The position numbers and the translations under genes were made by a program. A stretch of DNA of 64,000 bases from NCBI GenBank assembly GCA_044350415.1, contig JBILHQ010000001.1, forward strand, positions 1 to 64,000. The letters are read 5' to 3'. Source of the DNA: M3007 sp044350415. GTDB lineage: Bacteria > Bacteroidota > Bacteroidia > Chitinophagales > Saprospiraceae. The notes under the pieces are model-generated. The model was not told where the DNA came from and searched no databases. It saw only the letters and a list, made by a program, of their open reading frames with translations. Shown here in pieces: positions 18,499 through 27,275 of this stretch. Numbering within the stretch: the stretch's first letter is position 1; the number at the start of each line of letters is the position of its first letter.

Positions 18499-19356
18499 TT
18501 AACGCAAAACCGTTAAAGTACCCGTTTGCTGGTATTGCTTTCCGTCAGGATATTCTACCTGAAGCAGCCAGGTATAAACGCCGGTTTGTACTTTTTTCCC
18601 TCTCAAACGGCCATTCCAACCTAAAAGGGGATCGTTGGGTTGGAAATTAAGCCGCTCAAAAACAATGCTGCCTTCACGGCCATAAATACGGAGAAGTGCA
18701 ATTTTTTGAATATTTTCATCTGTGAAAACGGTAAAATAGGCATCAGTGTTACTACCAATGAGAATTACATTGGGAACATAAATATTGGGTTTTTCTACCT
18801 GCACCAACACCTGATCGCGTGCCGTACAGCCATTTTCATCTTCAATCTCAATAGCGAAAGTGGTGGTTTCTAAAACGTTTATTTTTTGGTAAAGAGAATT
18901 ATTATCATCGAATAATAATGGGGGGCGCCACAGAATGGAAACGATCGTGGCAGTAGCAGGCTCAAAGTTGGCAGTTAATTGGACGGGGGCGCCAATGGGC
19001 AAGAGATTAGTGGAGGCTGTCAGGTAAACTTTCAATTCGGGAGGCGCTGTAATTTCAATAAAAGATTGATATTCACATTCTAATGAATCACGAACAGTTA
19101 CCATGTATTCGGCCGGCCACAAAAAATCAAAAACGGGGCGGGTACTGAACGTCGTTCCATCAATAGAAAAATAATACGGCGGAGCGCCTCCTTTCACCGA
19201 GTCAATAACTATCAGGCCATTTCTGAAACTATTACACTGCACCGGAATGGCGTGGAGGAACACTGCCTCCACACAACTTGTCTGGGCTGTGACCGGAACC
19301 AACCAACCACAACTTGATATAATAAGTAGCTTTAATGCCTTACGAATAAAAAACAC
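18499..19356 (-). CDS. Type B T9SS cargo protein with SprB-like repeat
   Basis: A secreted protein of about 285 residues. A signal peptide (KALKLLIISSCGWLVPVTAQ) is followed by a SprB/PKD-like unit (GGAPPYYFSIDG, FLWPAEYMVTVRD) and a gliding-motility-associated C-terminal domain (PNIYVPNVILIGSNTDAYF, GWNGRLRGKKVQTGVYTWLL), the type B sorting signal. The longer frame begins at TTG 19410, but a promoter (TTTG 19408-19411, TACTTTTG 19380-19387) covers that codon, so the GTG at 19356 is chosen. The surface role is unknown. Confidence 0.85.
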   Translation of the reverse strand: MFFIRKALKLLIISSCGWLVPVTAQTSCVEAVFLHAIPVQCNSFRNGLIVIDSVKGGAPPYYFSIDGTTFSTRPVFDFLWPAEYMVTVRDSLECEYQSFIEITAPPELKVYLTASTNLLPIGAPVQLTANFEPATATIVSILWRPPLLFDDNNSLYQKINVLETTTFAIEIEDENGCTARDQVLVQVEKPNIYVPNVILIGSNTDAYFTVFTDENIQKIALLRIYGREGSIVFERLNFQPNDPLLGWNGRLRGKKVQTGVYTWLLQVEYPDGKQYQQTGTLTVLR

Positions 19357-19379
19357 AAGTTTGGGTTGAATACGCGATT

Positions 19380-19411
19380 CAAAAGTAAGATGATACCCTG
19401 AAATGACCAAA
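19380..19411 (-). promoter_or_regulatory. Two-element promoter of the type B T9SS gene
   Basis: Minus strand: TTTG at 19411-19408, a 20-nt spacer, then TACTTTTG at 19387-19380. This fits the Bacteroidota -33/-7 layout very well and places the transcription start near 19373, ahead of the GTG at 19356. Confidence 0.75.
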
Positions 19412-19436
19412 TCGCTGCTTGTAAAGTAAAAATATT

Positions 19437-19444
19437 TATCTTTG
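19437..19444 (+). promoter_or_regulatory. -7 box of the ECF sigma operon
   Basis: TATCTTTG matches TAnnTTTG, 79 nt ahead of the sigma-factor ATG. It is divergent from, and about 50 bp away from, the minus-strand promoter at 19380-19411. A TTG at 19419 is slightly too close for an ideal -33 element. Confidence 0.6.
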
Positions 19445-19523
19445 ACCCAACGAAAAATCAGATGCTAACGTATATAGTAATACAAAATGAAAAAGTGAGG
19501 ATAATGATTTAACTTATTTCCGG

Positions 19524-20078
19524 ATGAATGTAGCGCCCGACGTAATTAATAGTGCCCGCAATGGCGACAGAAAAGCACAGTACCTGCTTTACAAGCAGTG
19601 TTTTCCTGTGCTCATGTCCGTGTGCGCGCGTTACCGTTGTGGAGAGCAGGATGCCGTAAGTGCTGTTAATGCGGCATATCTGAAAATCATTCAGAATTTA
19701 GAAAAATATTCTGAGGAAGTTGTCTTTGAGGCTTGGATCCGCCGGATCCAGATTAATGTGCTGATTGATGAATTCAGAAAAAATAAAAAGTGGATATCAC
19801 AGGTAAATGTAGCTGAAGACATGGCAGCTCCGTCTATACAAAAATGTACCGAGATCCAATGGAACGAAGCCGACCTTAAGATGGAGGCCAGTTATCTCGA
19901 GCGTTTGCTAAACCGCTTACCACCCGTTACCTGTCAGGTATTCAATCTATTTGCACTGGAAGGATTTTCTCATTCTGAAATCGGTAAAATGCTGGGTATG
20001 AGTGATGGTACTTCGAAATGGCATGTCAGCTCAGCCCGCTCACAACTCCGGGCATGGCTCGCAGAAGTAAAAATCTAA
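19524..20078 (+). CDS. RNA polymerase ECF-type sigma factor
   Basis: A 184-residue sigma-70 family regulator. Region 2 is at ~20-90 (QYLLYKQCFPVLMSVCARY, FEAWIRRIQINVLIDEFRK) and region 4 at ~125-180 (LNRLPPVTCQVFNLFALEG, HSEIGKMLGMSDGTSKWHVS). It opens a three-gene operon with a membrane/beta-barrel protein and a lipoprotein, suggesting it controls an envelope function and that the next gene product restrains it. Its target promoter is unknown. Confidence 0.92.
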   Translation: MNVAPDVINSARNGDRKAQYLLYKQCFPVLMSVCARYRCGEQDAVSAVNAAYLKIIQNLEKYSEEVVFEAWIRRIQINVLIDEFRKNKKWISQVNVAEDMAAPSIQKCTEIQWNEADLKMEASYLERLLNRLPPVTCQVFNLFALEGFSHSEIGKMLGMSDGTSKWHVSSARSQLRAWLAEVKI

Positions 20079-20110
20079 CTGCATCTTCAGGAACGAAAAA
20101 AAATATTTTA

Positions 20111-21514
20111 ATGGAACACTTTGACGATATGTTGCGTAATACATTGGCCAATGACTACTCAGAAAACAGGTTTGAATTCAGGGAAGAATACTGGCTGCAG
20201 GCTCAGGCACTTCTAGAACAGTATGAGCGCAAGCGCAAGCGCCGTGCAGTGCTGTGGACAATCAGCACACTGCTGATTGCCAGTGGGGTTTTCCTGTATT
20301 TTTATGGCGGTAATACGCCCGTTCAGCCGGCTGTATTACCGCCGGCTGCGCCAACTATTCTTCCTGCAGTAAAAGATCAATCCATGGCTCGGGTAACACC
20401 GGGATTCCACCAAACTCCGGAACAAGCTATGGCAGAAAAAACAGCGGGACAGTCCGTTGCAGCACAAACAGTTACCCCGCATTTGTATCCAACTAATAGT
20501 AAGGATAATAGTGTTGAGTTTAAACAAACAGCCATTAACGAAAATAAGTACGTTCCTGCATCAGCAGAAGGGTCATCGCAGAAAACCGCATTACAACAAC
20601 CCCCTAATTTTGACACGCACACAGAGGTGGCACCACATTTTGAAACAATTGCCCCGAACATTGAACAATCTGCTACAGTTGATCAGCTCCATTTACCTTA
20701 TGAATTGCCTTTTGTTGAAGCACCGGCTTTACCCATGGCTTTAAAAAGTATTTCATCCCCATTTATTCCCGTTGTTGCCATCCATCTCCCGGAACAAACA
20801 AAAACGCTTCCTGATCTTTCGATTACTAAAATTCACCATCAGAAGGGTTTGAAAGCAGGGGGAATGCTGGCACTTGGATTACCTTCCGGCTTTTTTCAAA
20901 AGGAACAACCTGTTTACGCTGCAGGTGTCACTGCACGGTATACCTTGAACGATCTTTGGTCGGTAAATGCTGATTTGAACTGGAGACGGTGGAAAGGAAC
21001 GGGGGTATTGCCGGGAAATCAAAATGATGGCACCGCCTTAGAGGATTCTGGTCTTTTTGATGAAGATATTGCCCGAACTTATAGTTTTGGATACACGCAA
21101 ACCCGTACCACTACAACATTGCAAGCGATTCATTTTCTGGAATTGCCGGTTTACTTGGAGCGCCATTTTCGCCAGCTTTCAGCCGATGCCGGCATTCAGC
21201 TATCTTATCGCCTGATATCCAATTCTGCCGTTGATCAATATCAATCTCAGAGTTTAGATGCCGTTGAATTTCAATCGGTATCCACATCGGTATATTCCAT
21301 CCATCAGGACAAATACCTGAAATTATTTATTCCCGGAGTGTTGGCCGGGGTTAATTATCAGCCATCTAAACACTGGAGTATTGGGGTTAGGGGTGCCTGG
21401 AAAGTTGCAGAAAAATCATATACCAATTTATACCAGTCATATATAAAAGAATTACATACCAACCGATCCCTTAAGTCAATAACCTCAGAAATCAGATTTC
21501 GGTGGTTATTTTAG
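20111..21514 (+). CDS. Putative anti-sigma-like protein with TM helix and outer-membrane-type beta domain
   Basis: A 468-residue protein. Residues 1-45 are charged and cytoplasmic (ending KRKRR), ~47-66 form one TM helix (LWTISTLLIASGVFLYFY), ~70-260 are low-complexity Pro/Thr/Gln-rich periplasmic sequence, and ~265-468 read as an alternating-aromatic beta domain (GGMLALGLPSGFF, SVNADLNWRRWKG, HWSIGVRGAWKVAEK). Encoded right after an ECF sigma factor, the N-terminus is a candidate anti-sigma region. The ATG at 20111 is preferred; the frame opens at 20018 inside the sigma gene. The name is inferred, not recognised. Confidence 0.7.
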   Translation: MEHFDDMLRNTLANDYSENRFEFREEYWLQAQALLEQYERKRKRRAVLWTISTLLIASGVFLYFYGGNTPVQPAVLPPAAPTILPAVKDQSMARVTPGFHQTPEQAMAEKTAGQSVAAQTVTPHLYPTNSKDNSVEFKQTAINENKYVPASAEGSSQKTALQQPPNFDTHTEVAPHFETIAPNIEQSATVDQLHLPYELPFVEAPALPMALKSISSPFIPVVAIHLPEQTKTLPDLSITKIHHQKGLKAGGMLALGLPSGFFQKEQPVYAAGVTARYTLNDLWSVNADLNWRRWKGTGVLPGNQNDGTALEDSGLFDEDIARTYSFGYTQTRTTTTLQAIHFLELPVYLERHFRQLSADAGIQLSYRLISNSAVDQYQSQSLDAVEFQSVSTSVYSIHQDKYLKLFIPGVLAGVNYQPSKHWSIGVRGAWKVAEKSYTNLYQSYIKELHTNRSLKSITSEIRFRWLF

Positions 21515-21524
21515 TTCAATAACT

Positions 21525-22616
21525 ATGCATAATATCTTGAAATACACAACGCCATTGCTATTCCTTTTTTTCTCCTGTAAAAGTGATATCGAACCTATTG
21601 ATGGTTTGCTCGTTCCTGTCTTCAAGGTTGGAGGAGAAACTGGTTCAGGGCAGTTTGTTTTTGAGGCCGGGGTGGATAGCATTTATCTCTTTACCAATTA
21701 CTCCCTGGATTCCGGGATAGCTAACCTTACCGGAACCTTTGCAAATGCCAGCTGCGCCCCGAACCTCCAATGCCCCGGCTCGCTTTCTTTTACCTTAAGA
21801 GTGAAAGAAAGTGAAGGATTACCAGAAGGACAGAATTTTCCTTTCCTCAAAGATATTAATCAGGGATCCGGGTATCAAACCCTCAAGATTACGCCGAAAG
21901 ACACCCTGAACCGCGATTATTCTATTCAGGTTTCAGGACAGACATCCGTAAATTTGCCTGCACAGGTCAACCTGTTTAATGTTGAGCCCGTTGATATTAA
22001 TATTCAGGCACTGGATCGGGTGAACCAGGTAAAAAGTGTCACTTCGCTGCATTACTTGCCTGCTTATCCCGACAGCTGTAAAGCGGCAACGTTATTGGCC
22101 AGGGTCAATGACCAGAAAGTCTCCTTACGCACAGAGATTTCGGGAGGCTCAAATCAGAACTATTCCTGGAACAATGGTGTGTTCGACGTTTCTGAAATCA
22201 TTGCGGATTATGGACAAAACCAAAGCTACGCAGTGACGATCACCGGCCCCGATGCCGGTTGTACCACTGTTGCATCCCTTTCCAATCTGCCGGTCAGTAC
22301 CGGTAGTGACTGGATATCTACAACAGGGATGAATGTCATTACTTCTCCAGTCCAGCCAGTTACTGCGCTCACCGGAGTCAAGATATTATGGACCAATCCA
22401 GCGGGGGTAAAATTTTCATCGGCCACCAGCGAGCAACCAGTTTCTTCCTTTTTCACGATAACCAAAATTGATCCATATCAGTTCAATGAAAAAGGGCAGT
22501 CTACCGTTCAGATTCATATCCACTATCAATGTACGTTACTCGGAGATAGTGCTTCGGGCTTAGAGCCAACCACGATGTCGGGTAGTGGTGTAATAGGAGT
22601 TGCAATTCCGGATTAA
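21525..22616 (+). CDS. Lipoprotein of unknown function in the ECF operon
   Basis: A 363-residue protein with a lipoprotein signal (PLLFLFFSCKS). The body appears all-beta, with PKD-like stretches (VFEAGVDSIYLFTNYSLDSG, VAITGPD-like YAVTITGPDAGC). It lies 10 nt after the preceding gene. I do not recognise a named family. Likely a cell-surface or periplasmic partner of the upstream envelope protein. Confidence 0.7.
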   Translation: MHNILKYTTPLLFLFFSCKSDIEPIDGLLVPVFKVGGETGSGQFVFEAGVDSIYLFTNYSLDSGIANLTGTFANASCAPNLQCPGSLSFTLRVKESEGLPEGQNFPFLKDINQGSGYQTLKITPKDTLNRDYSIQVSGQTSVNLPAQVNLFNVEPVDINIQALDRVNQVKSVTSLHYLPAYPDSCKAATLLARVNDQKVSLRTEISGGSNQNYSWNNGVFDVSEIIADYGQNQSYAVTITGPDAGCTTVASLSNLPVSTGSDWISTTGMNVITSPVQPVTALTGVKILWTNPAGVKFSSATSEQPVSSFFTITKIDPYQFNEKGQSTVQIHIHYQCTLLGDSASGLEPTTMSGSGVIGVAIPD

Positions 22617-22730
22617 TGGTCTGTCAAGTCAAAATTGCCGGGTTGGGGGCAGATCATAAGTGAATATTATCTGTTCTTTTCCGAACTTTGCGACTCTGTT
22701 TACTGTTTGCTTTAAAAAAAAATATCAATT

Positions 22731-24494
22731 TTGTCAGACGTCGCAAAACCTAAGTTCAATTTTTCGCTATTCCGGCAGGTAATGGCAATGGTAAAGCCCT
22801 ATAAAAATATTTTCTGGCTGACCGTCATCCTTACCCTTATTTTGGCACCACTTGCGGTGGTGCGACCGAAGCTTATTCAGGTAATGGTGGATAAGTATAT
22901 TGCAGTTTCCGATTTGCATGGCATGGGCATGATTGCTTTGGCGATTCTTGGAGCCCTGATTGTGGAAGTGGTATTACGGTATTTTTTCCTGTATTATGCC
23001 GATTGGTTGGGGCAAGCAGTTTTAAGGGATTTGCGAACCAAAGTATTTCGCCATATTACCAATCTGAACCTATCTTATTTTGACAAAACGCCCATAGGAC
23101 AAAGCACGACTCGAACCATCAACGATATCGAAAGCATTAACACCGTCTTTTCGGAAGGGAGTGTGACTATTTTATCTGATATGGCCACGATAGTTGCCGT
23201 ATTAACCGTCATGTTACTGACCTCCTGGAAAATGACATTGGTGGTACTGTCCGTTTTTCCATTGTTGATATGGGGCAGTTACCAATTCAAGGAAAGCGTG
23301 CGAAAGAGTTATGAAAGAGTTCGTAACCACGTTGCAGCCATGAATGCTTTTTTACAGGAGCGTATTTCAGGGATGCGTATCGTCCAGATTTTTAACGCAG
23401 AAGCGCGGGAAGCGGAGAAATTCCGGAAAATAAATCACGAGTACACTGCTGCCAACTTGCGCAGTATCCTTGCCTACGCTATTTTTTTTCCACTGGTAGA
23501 TATCATTAGTGCCTTATCACTGGGCCTGATGGTATGGTATGGCACGCAAGGGGTGCTGGCGGGCGTCATTTCACGGGGCGCTATGGTGGTGTTCCCCATG
23601 TACATTACCATGCTATACCGGCCTATCAGAATGCTTGCTGATAAATTCAACAACCTGCAAATGGGTATGATTGCCGCTGAGCGTGTTTTTAAACTGCTTG
23701 AAAACGACAATTATGTAAAAAATACCGGCACTTTAAAGCCCGAACATTTGAAAGGGGAAATTTCTTTTAAAAATGTCACCTTCTCTTATACGCCGGATAC
23801 CCCTGTTCTAAAAGGAGTAAGTTTTGATATTCATCCGGGAAATACACTGGCCATAGTAGGCAGTACAGGAAGTGGCAAATCGACGATCATTAATTTGTTG
23901 GGCCGATTTTATGAAATTGATGGAGGGCAGATATTGATCGACGGCCACCAATTGAATGAATATGACATATTCCATCTTCGCCGTCGCGTTGCAGTAGTAT
24001 TGCAGGATGTTTTTCTGTTTTCGGGCTCTGTATTGGAAAATATTACCCTGCGTGACCTCAGCTTCTCAGAGGAAGAAGTGGTAGCCGCTGCAAAAATGAT
24101 CGGAGCGCATGAGTTTATCATGAAACTGCCCGGTGGATATCATTATGAGGTGATGGAAAGGGGCGCTACGCTTTCGATGGGACAGCGGCAGTTGATCTCT
24201 TTTGTAAGAGCATTGGTGTTTAACCCTGATATCTTAATCCTGGATGAAGCTACCTCTTCAATCGACCCTGAGACAGAATCAGTTATACAGTATGCTATTG
24301 AACGATTGATTGCCCGCCGAACCAGCATTATTATTGCGCACCGGCTGTCCACTATCCGTCATGCCACCAATATTTTGGTACTTGAAAAAGGTGAAGTGGT
24401 CGAATTGGGAAATCATGAGGCACTGCTGGCAAAAGCAAGCGGCAAATACCGCGAACTTTATGAAAAGCAATTTATTGCGGCAGAAGAAGTATAA
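22731..24494 (+). CDS. ABC exporter, fused permease-ATPase (MsbA-like)
   Basis: A 587-residue half-transporter working as a homodimer. Six TM helices occupy ~20-310 (VRPKLIQVMVDKYI, LSYFDKTPIGQSTTRTINDI) and the ATPase follows with Walker A VGSTGSGKST, Q-loop VVLQDVFLFSG, signature LSMGQRQLISFVRAL, Walker B ILILDEATSSID and the H-loop IIIAHRLSTI. Substrate unknown: lipid, drug or peptide. The start is a TTG at 22731; no ATG lies between it and the upstream stop. A near-consensus -7 box (GAACTTTGC, about 22683) supports it. Confidence 0.92.
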   Translation: MSDVAKPKFNFSLFRQVMAMVKPYKNIFWLTVILTLILAPLAVVRPKLIQVMVDKYIAVSDLHGMGMIALAILGALIVEVVLRYFFLYYADWLGQAVLRDLRTKVFRHITNLNLSYFDKTPIGQSTTRTINDIESINTVFSEGSVTILSDMATIVAVLTVMLLTSWKMTLVVLSVFPLLIWGSYQFKESVRKSYERVRNHVAAMNAFLQERISGMRIVQIFNAEAREAEKFRKINHEYTAANLRSILAYAIFFPLVDIISALSLGLMVWYGTQGVLAGVISRGAMVVFPMYITMLYRPIRMLADKFNNLQMGMIAAERVFKLLENDNYVKNTGTLKPEHLKGEISFKNVTFSYTPDTPVLKGVSFDIHPGNTLAIVGSTGSGKSTIINLLGRFYEIDGGQILIDGHQLNEYDIFHLRRRVAVVLQDVFLFSGSVLENITLRDLSFSEEEVVAAAKMIGAHEFIMKLPGGYHYEVMERGATLSMGQRQLISFVRALVFNPDILILDEATSSIDPETESVIQYAIERLIARRTSIIIAHRLSTIRHATNILVLEKGEVVELGNHEALLAKASGKYRELYEKQFIAAEEV

Positions 24495-24499
24495 TAATC

Positions 24500-24569
24500 A
24501 GGAGTGAGAGGTGAGGTGCGAAGATTACCCCAAAAATGGAATCATCTATGCACCTCCTGTCTCACTTCT
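24500..24569. repeat. Palindromic element, copy I, between convergent genes
   Basis: The left arm 24500-24519 (AGGAGTGAGAGGTGAGGTGC) and right arm 24550-24569 pair at 16 of 20 positions around a 30-nt loop containing ACCCCAAAAATGG. The right arm overlaps the TAG stop of the minus-strand SPOR gene. Word-like arms and stop-codon overlap resemble the larger family; the loop is shorter and lacks CAAGC. Confidence 0.5.
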
Positions 24570-25215
24570 ATTTTTTGTAGCTATCCACCACCATGGCATC
24601 AATACCATTACGTGCGAGATCGCCTTCGTATTTCTCCGCTTCTGCACGGGATTTGCACCGTTTGGCGACAACACGCCACAAGTCAGTTTTGTATTTAACT
24701 ACTTCAGCATCGCGATATCCCATTTTCACAAAACGTTCCATTTCAATGCGTGCATTCTCCACTTGGCTGAATGCACCCACTACGAGATGATAGCGGCCAC
24801 TATTAGTCGGTACTGCTTTTTGTTTAGGAACTGCACCTCCTTTAGCCACCAATTGAGTAGGTGGAGCAGGTTTAGCGGTTGGTGCAATTGGTTTTGTAGC
24901 AGAGGCCGTCGTTGATTTTGTGGCAGAGGCTGTTGGTTTCGAAGTTTTTGTAGTTGCACCGTCTTCGATTCCATTTTTGTCAGCAGTCGGTTTGGTTTTG
25001 TCCGACTCCCCCACATAGGTACTGGAATTAGTTTGCGTGTTGTCTACGTAACCGTTTTCTTTAATTGTTTGATTGAGTTGCTCGTAATCTTTCTTGAGTT
25101 CTTCGGCTATTTGCGCATCTTTTTTTGATTTATCAAGTGCGAGGTAACCGGCGGCTAATACGAGTAAGCCCAGCAGGGCATAAAGTAAATAAGTGAAAAA
25201 GTTGTTCGATCTCAT
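24568..25215 (-). CDS. SPOR-domain membrane protein
   Basis: A 215-residue bitopic protein. One TM helix at ~8-27 (YLLYALLGLLVLAAGYLAL), a coiled segment (AQIAEELKKDYEQLNQTI), a Thr/Ala/Lys/Pro-rich linker at ~85-140, then a SPOR domain at ~143-213 (YHLVVGAFSQVENARIEMER, DLWRVVAKRCKSRAEAEKY). SPOR domains bind denuded peptidoglycan glycan strands, often at the division site. It has its own promoter about 110 nt upstream, giving a long untranslated leader. Confidence 0.88.
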   Translation of the reverse strand: MRSNNFFTYLLYALLGLLVLAAGYLALDKSKKDAQIAEELKKDYEQLNQTIKENGYVDNTQTNSSTYVGESDKTKPTADKNGIEDGATTKTSKPTASATKSTTASATKPIAPTAKPAPPTQLVAKGGAVPKQKAVPTNSGRYHLVVGAFSQVENARIEMERFVKMGYRDAEVVKYKTDLWRVVAKRCKSRAEAEKYEGDLARNGIDAMVVDSYKK

Positions 25216-25325
25216 ACTACTTGGAGTGAATGAAAAATGAGTTGGTAACCATGAAAAGAAATAAGTTCATGCCAGTTAGGACGGAGTAAATAATAACAAG
25301 TTTTTATTTACGGGCTCCCTGAGGG

Positions 25326-25334
25326 GCGAAAGTA
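25326..25334 (-). promoter_or_regulatory. -7 box for the SPOR gene
   Basis: Minus-strand TACTTTCGC is the common TAnnTTCGC variant. It lies about 110 nt upstream of the ATG at 25215, back to back with the plus-strand promoter at 25359. Confidence 0.5.
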
Positions 25335-25358
25335 AAGGAATTTTGTCTAACTATATTG

Positions 25359-25366
25359 TACTTTTG
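25359..25366 (+). promoter_or_regulatory. -7 box for the DUF45 peptidase gene
   Basis: TACTTTTG matches TAnnTTTG exactly and lies 33 nt before ATG 25400. It falls inside the longer frame opening at TTG 25343, which argues for the downstream ATG. Confidence 0.6.
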
Positions 25367-25399
25367 TTGAGGAAGTTATTTTGTCACTGCTATTCATCT

Positions 25400-26155
25400 A
25401 TGTTTTTTAAAAAGAAAACCATTCAAAAATACGCTGCCGAAATCAATATTCATGGAAGTTCGCTGCCTGTGGAAGTCGTTATTGAACCCCGCAGAGGATC
25501 GCGCTTCAGTATTACCCGTAAGAAAATTATCATGCGCGTACCAATGGGCGTATCTGCTGATGTGGTAAAGCAGGAATTGGGGCGACTTCAGATTTGGGTA
25601 AGCGATTTAGTGGTAAAAAAGCCAAATGTGCTGGCACATTTTGTTGAAAAAGAATACCAAACTGGCCACATTCTTACGGTTGGTCTCCGTCATTACCACC
25701 TTGATATCATTGATGAAGAACGAGCGTCGCATTCCGGCAAGTTAATAGGTAATACCATCGCTTTGCGCCTCAGCAACAAGGCTGCCCCCAAACAAAGGCA
25801 TAAAGCCATTCAAACCTTACTTTCGAGGGTGGTTGCGAGCGATTTTTACGCTGATATCGCCAACCGGGTGCATGATATTAACCGGGCAACGGTCAACAAG
25901 CCTATCAAAAAAATTTTCCTCAAGCATAATTATTCCAATTGGGGCAGTTGCTCGCGCGACGGTAATGTCAACCTGTCCACCCGGTTGCTTTTTGCACCAT
26001 TGGAGGTGCAGAATTATGTGATTGTGCATGAATTAGCCCATTTGGTGGAATTAAATCACTCTGACCGGTTTTGGGCAATCGTGGAACAACACATGCCCGA
26101 TTATCCGCAGAAAGAAAGATGGTTGAAGGAACACGGCGGGAAGTGTAATTTTTGA
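25400..26155 (+). CDS. YgjP-like (DUF45) metallopeptidase
   Basis: A 251-residue zinc-dependent hydrolase-like protein of the M48-related YgjP/DUF45 family. The zinc motif HELAHLVELNH has H210, E211, H214 and a third ligand H220 when counted from the ATG at 25400. The conserved NWGSCSRDGNVNLSTRLLFA stretch precedes it. Substrate is unknown; in E. coli the family is cytosolic. ATG 25400 is chosen because a -7 box sits at 25359-25366 and upstream codons lack conservation features. Confidence 0.85.
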   Translation: MFFKKKTIQKYAAEINIHGSSLPVEVVIEPRRGSRFSITRKKIIMRVPMGVSADVVKQELGRLQIWVSDLVVKKPNVLAHFVEKEYQTGHILTVGLRHYHLDIIDEERASHSGKLIGNTIALRLSNKAAPKQRHKAIQTLLSRVVASDFYADIANRVHDINRATVNKPIKKIFLKHNYSNWGSCSRDGNVNLSTRLLFAPLEVQNYVIVHELAHLVELNHSDRFWAIVEQHMPDYPQKERWLKEHGGKCNF

Positions 26156-26170
26156 TTATTGAATCACCTC

Positions 26171-27265
26171 CTATGTGAATCCAGCGTCTGCATCGCCATC
26201 CTGAATACTTACCGGTGCTGTCACGGAAAATACCTTTGAAATAATGTAATGCCGTTTGACGGTACGACACAGAAAAAATGGCGATGACCGGTCAGCACGA
26301 ATGCCAGCAACTAAATCAGGATGAAATACAGTCAGCGTATTCGCTCCTGCCGATACCGCATGGTGATAAATAACTGCTAACACAGCAGCAGCAGTCCCCT
26401 GGGAAAAATAACAATAGGGTACTTTTAAATGGCTGTCTCTGATAGACAACAACAAAAAACCCGTCAATTCCCCTGCATTATTGCAGATTTTTATCGCAAA
26501 ATACGCAAAATGCTTCGCGGTCGCTGTAAAATGGTATTTTGCAGCGATCTGGTCAGGTGCTGGTGCCGACAATACCCAGGGGTTTTTCAGCATCCAGTCC
26601 AATCCTGCTTTCCCGCGGCGCAAGAATGCGTGCTGTTGGTGAGTTTCAATGAATGCGGCAGTTTCCGCGTCAATTTCATTCGTATAAAGGAGAGGAGGCA
26701 AATGATACTGGTAAAAAAGCAGCCGTAGCCGGTTGACGGGCCTGAGTAACGCATCAGCAATGGAAAGCAGTGGTTTCAAACGTGCCCATTTTTCGCTTTT
26801 TGAAGATAACAAGCGGGAAAAATCAGGGCGCAAATACCCCCGGATACCTTCTGGTTGCAATAAATCGTTGAATTGTTGGGTTCGATCATACAGGCCCTTT
26901 GCTTCCGGGGTAAATTCAGTCACCAGAATTCGGTGGTTCCAATGCTCAAACACGGTATTTATCAATTGTTTGGCAATGCCTTTACCCCGAAGTGCAGGGC
27001 TAACCCACATACAGGAAAGCCAACCTGCTCTTTCTGGTTTTCCTGCTGGGTAAATAAGATCGGGCAATACGCCAAGATATGCCTGAAGCGTTCCTGCTGC
27101 ATAGATAAGTACAAGGGCCAGGTCGTCGGGTTGTGCATTTGGATTGCGCGTATGCGACAAAGCACGATGCGGTGAGACAGGAACTACCTCGCTTTGGCGA
27201 TATGCCTCCGACCCGATAAATGCCAAAAGGTCTTTTACCCGAATAAGTCTTGTTGTTAATTCCAT
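26171..27265 (-). CDS. GNAT-family acetyltransferase-like protein
   Basis: A 364-residue protein. Residues ~30-130 contain a GNAT core (LVLIYAAGTLQAYLGVLPD, CMWVSPALRGKGIAKQLIN, the acetyl-CoA loop being RGKGIA). The C-terminal half (~180-364) may be a second, degenerate GNAT-like domain (FAYFAIKICNNAGELTGFLL). ATG 27265 starts just after the stop of the polysaccharide deacetylase gene, giving a tidy operon; an in-frame upstream ATG at 27316 would overlap it by 41 nt. A role in cell-surface glycan modification is inferred from neighbours only. Confidence 0.75.
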   Translation of the reverse strand: MELTTRLIRVKDLLAFIGSEAYRQSEVVPVSPHRALSHTRNPNAQPDDLALVLIYAAGTLQAYLGVLPDLIYPAGKPERAGWLSCMWVSPALRGKGIAKQLINTVFEHWNHRILVTEFTPEAKGLYDRTQQFNDLLQPEGIRGYLRPDFSRLLSSKSEKWARLKPLLSIADALLRPVNRLRLLFYQYHLPPLLYTNEIDAETAAFIETHQQHAFLRRGKAGLDWMLKNPWVLSAPAPDQIAAKYHFTATAKHFAYFAIKICNNAGELTGFLLLSIRDSHLKVPYCYFSQGTAAAVLAVIYHHAVSAGANTLTVFHPDLVAGIRADRSSPFFLCRTVKRHYIISKVFSVTAPVSIQDGDADAGFT

Positions 27266-27275
27266 TTTTGACTGC

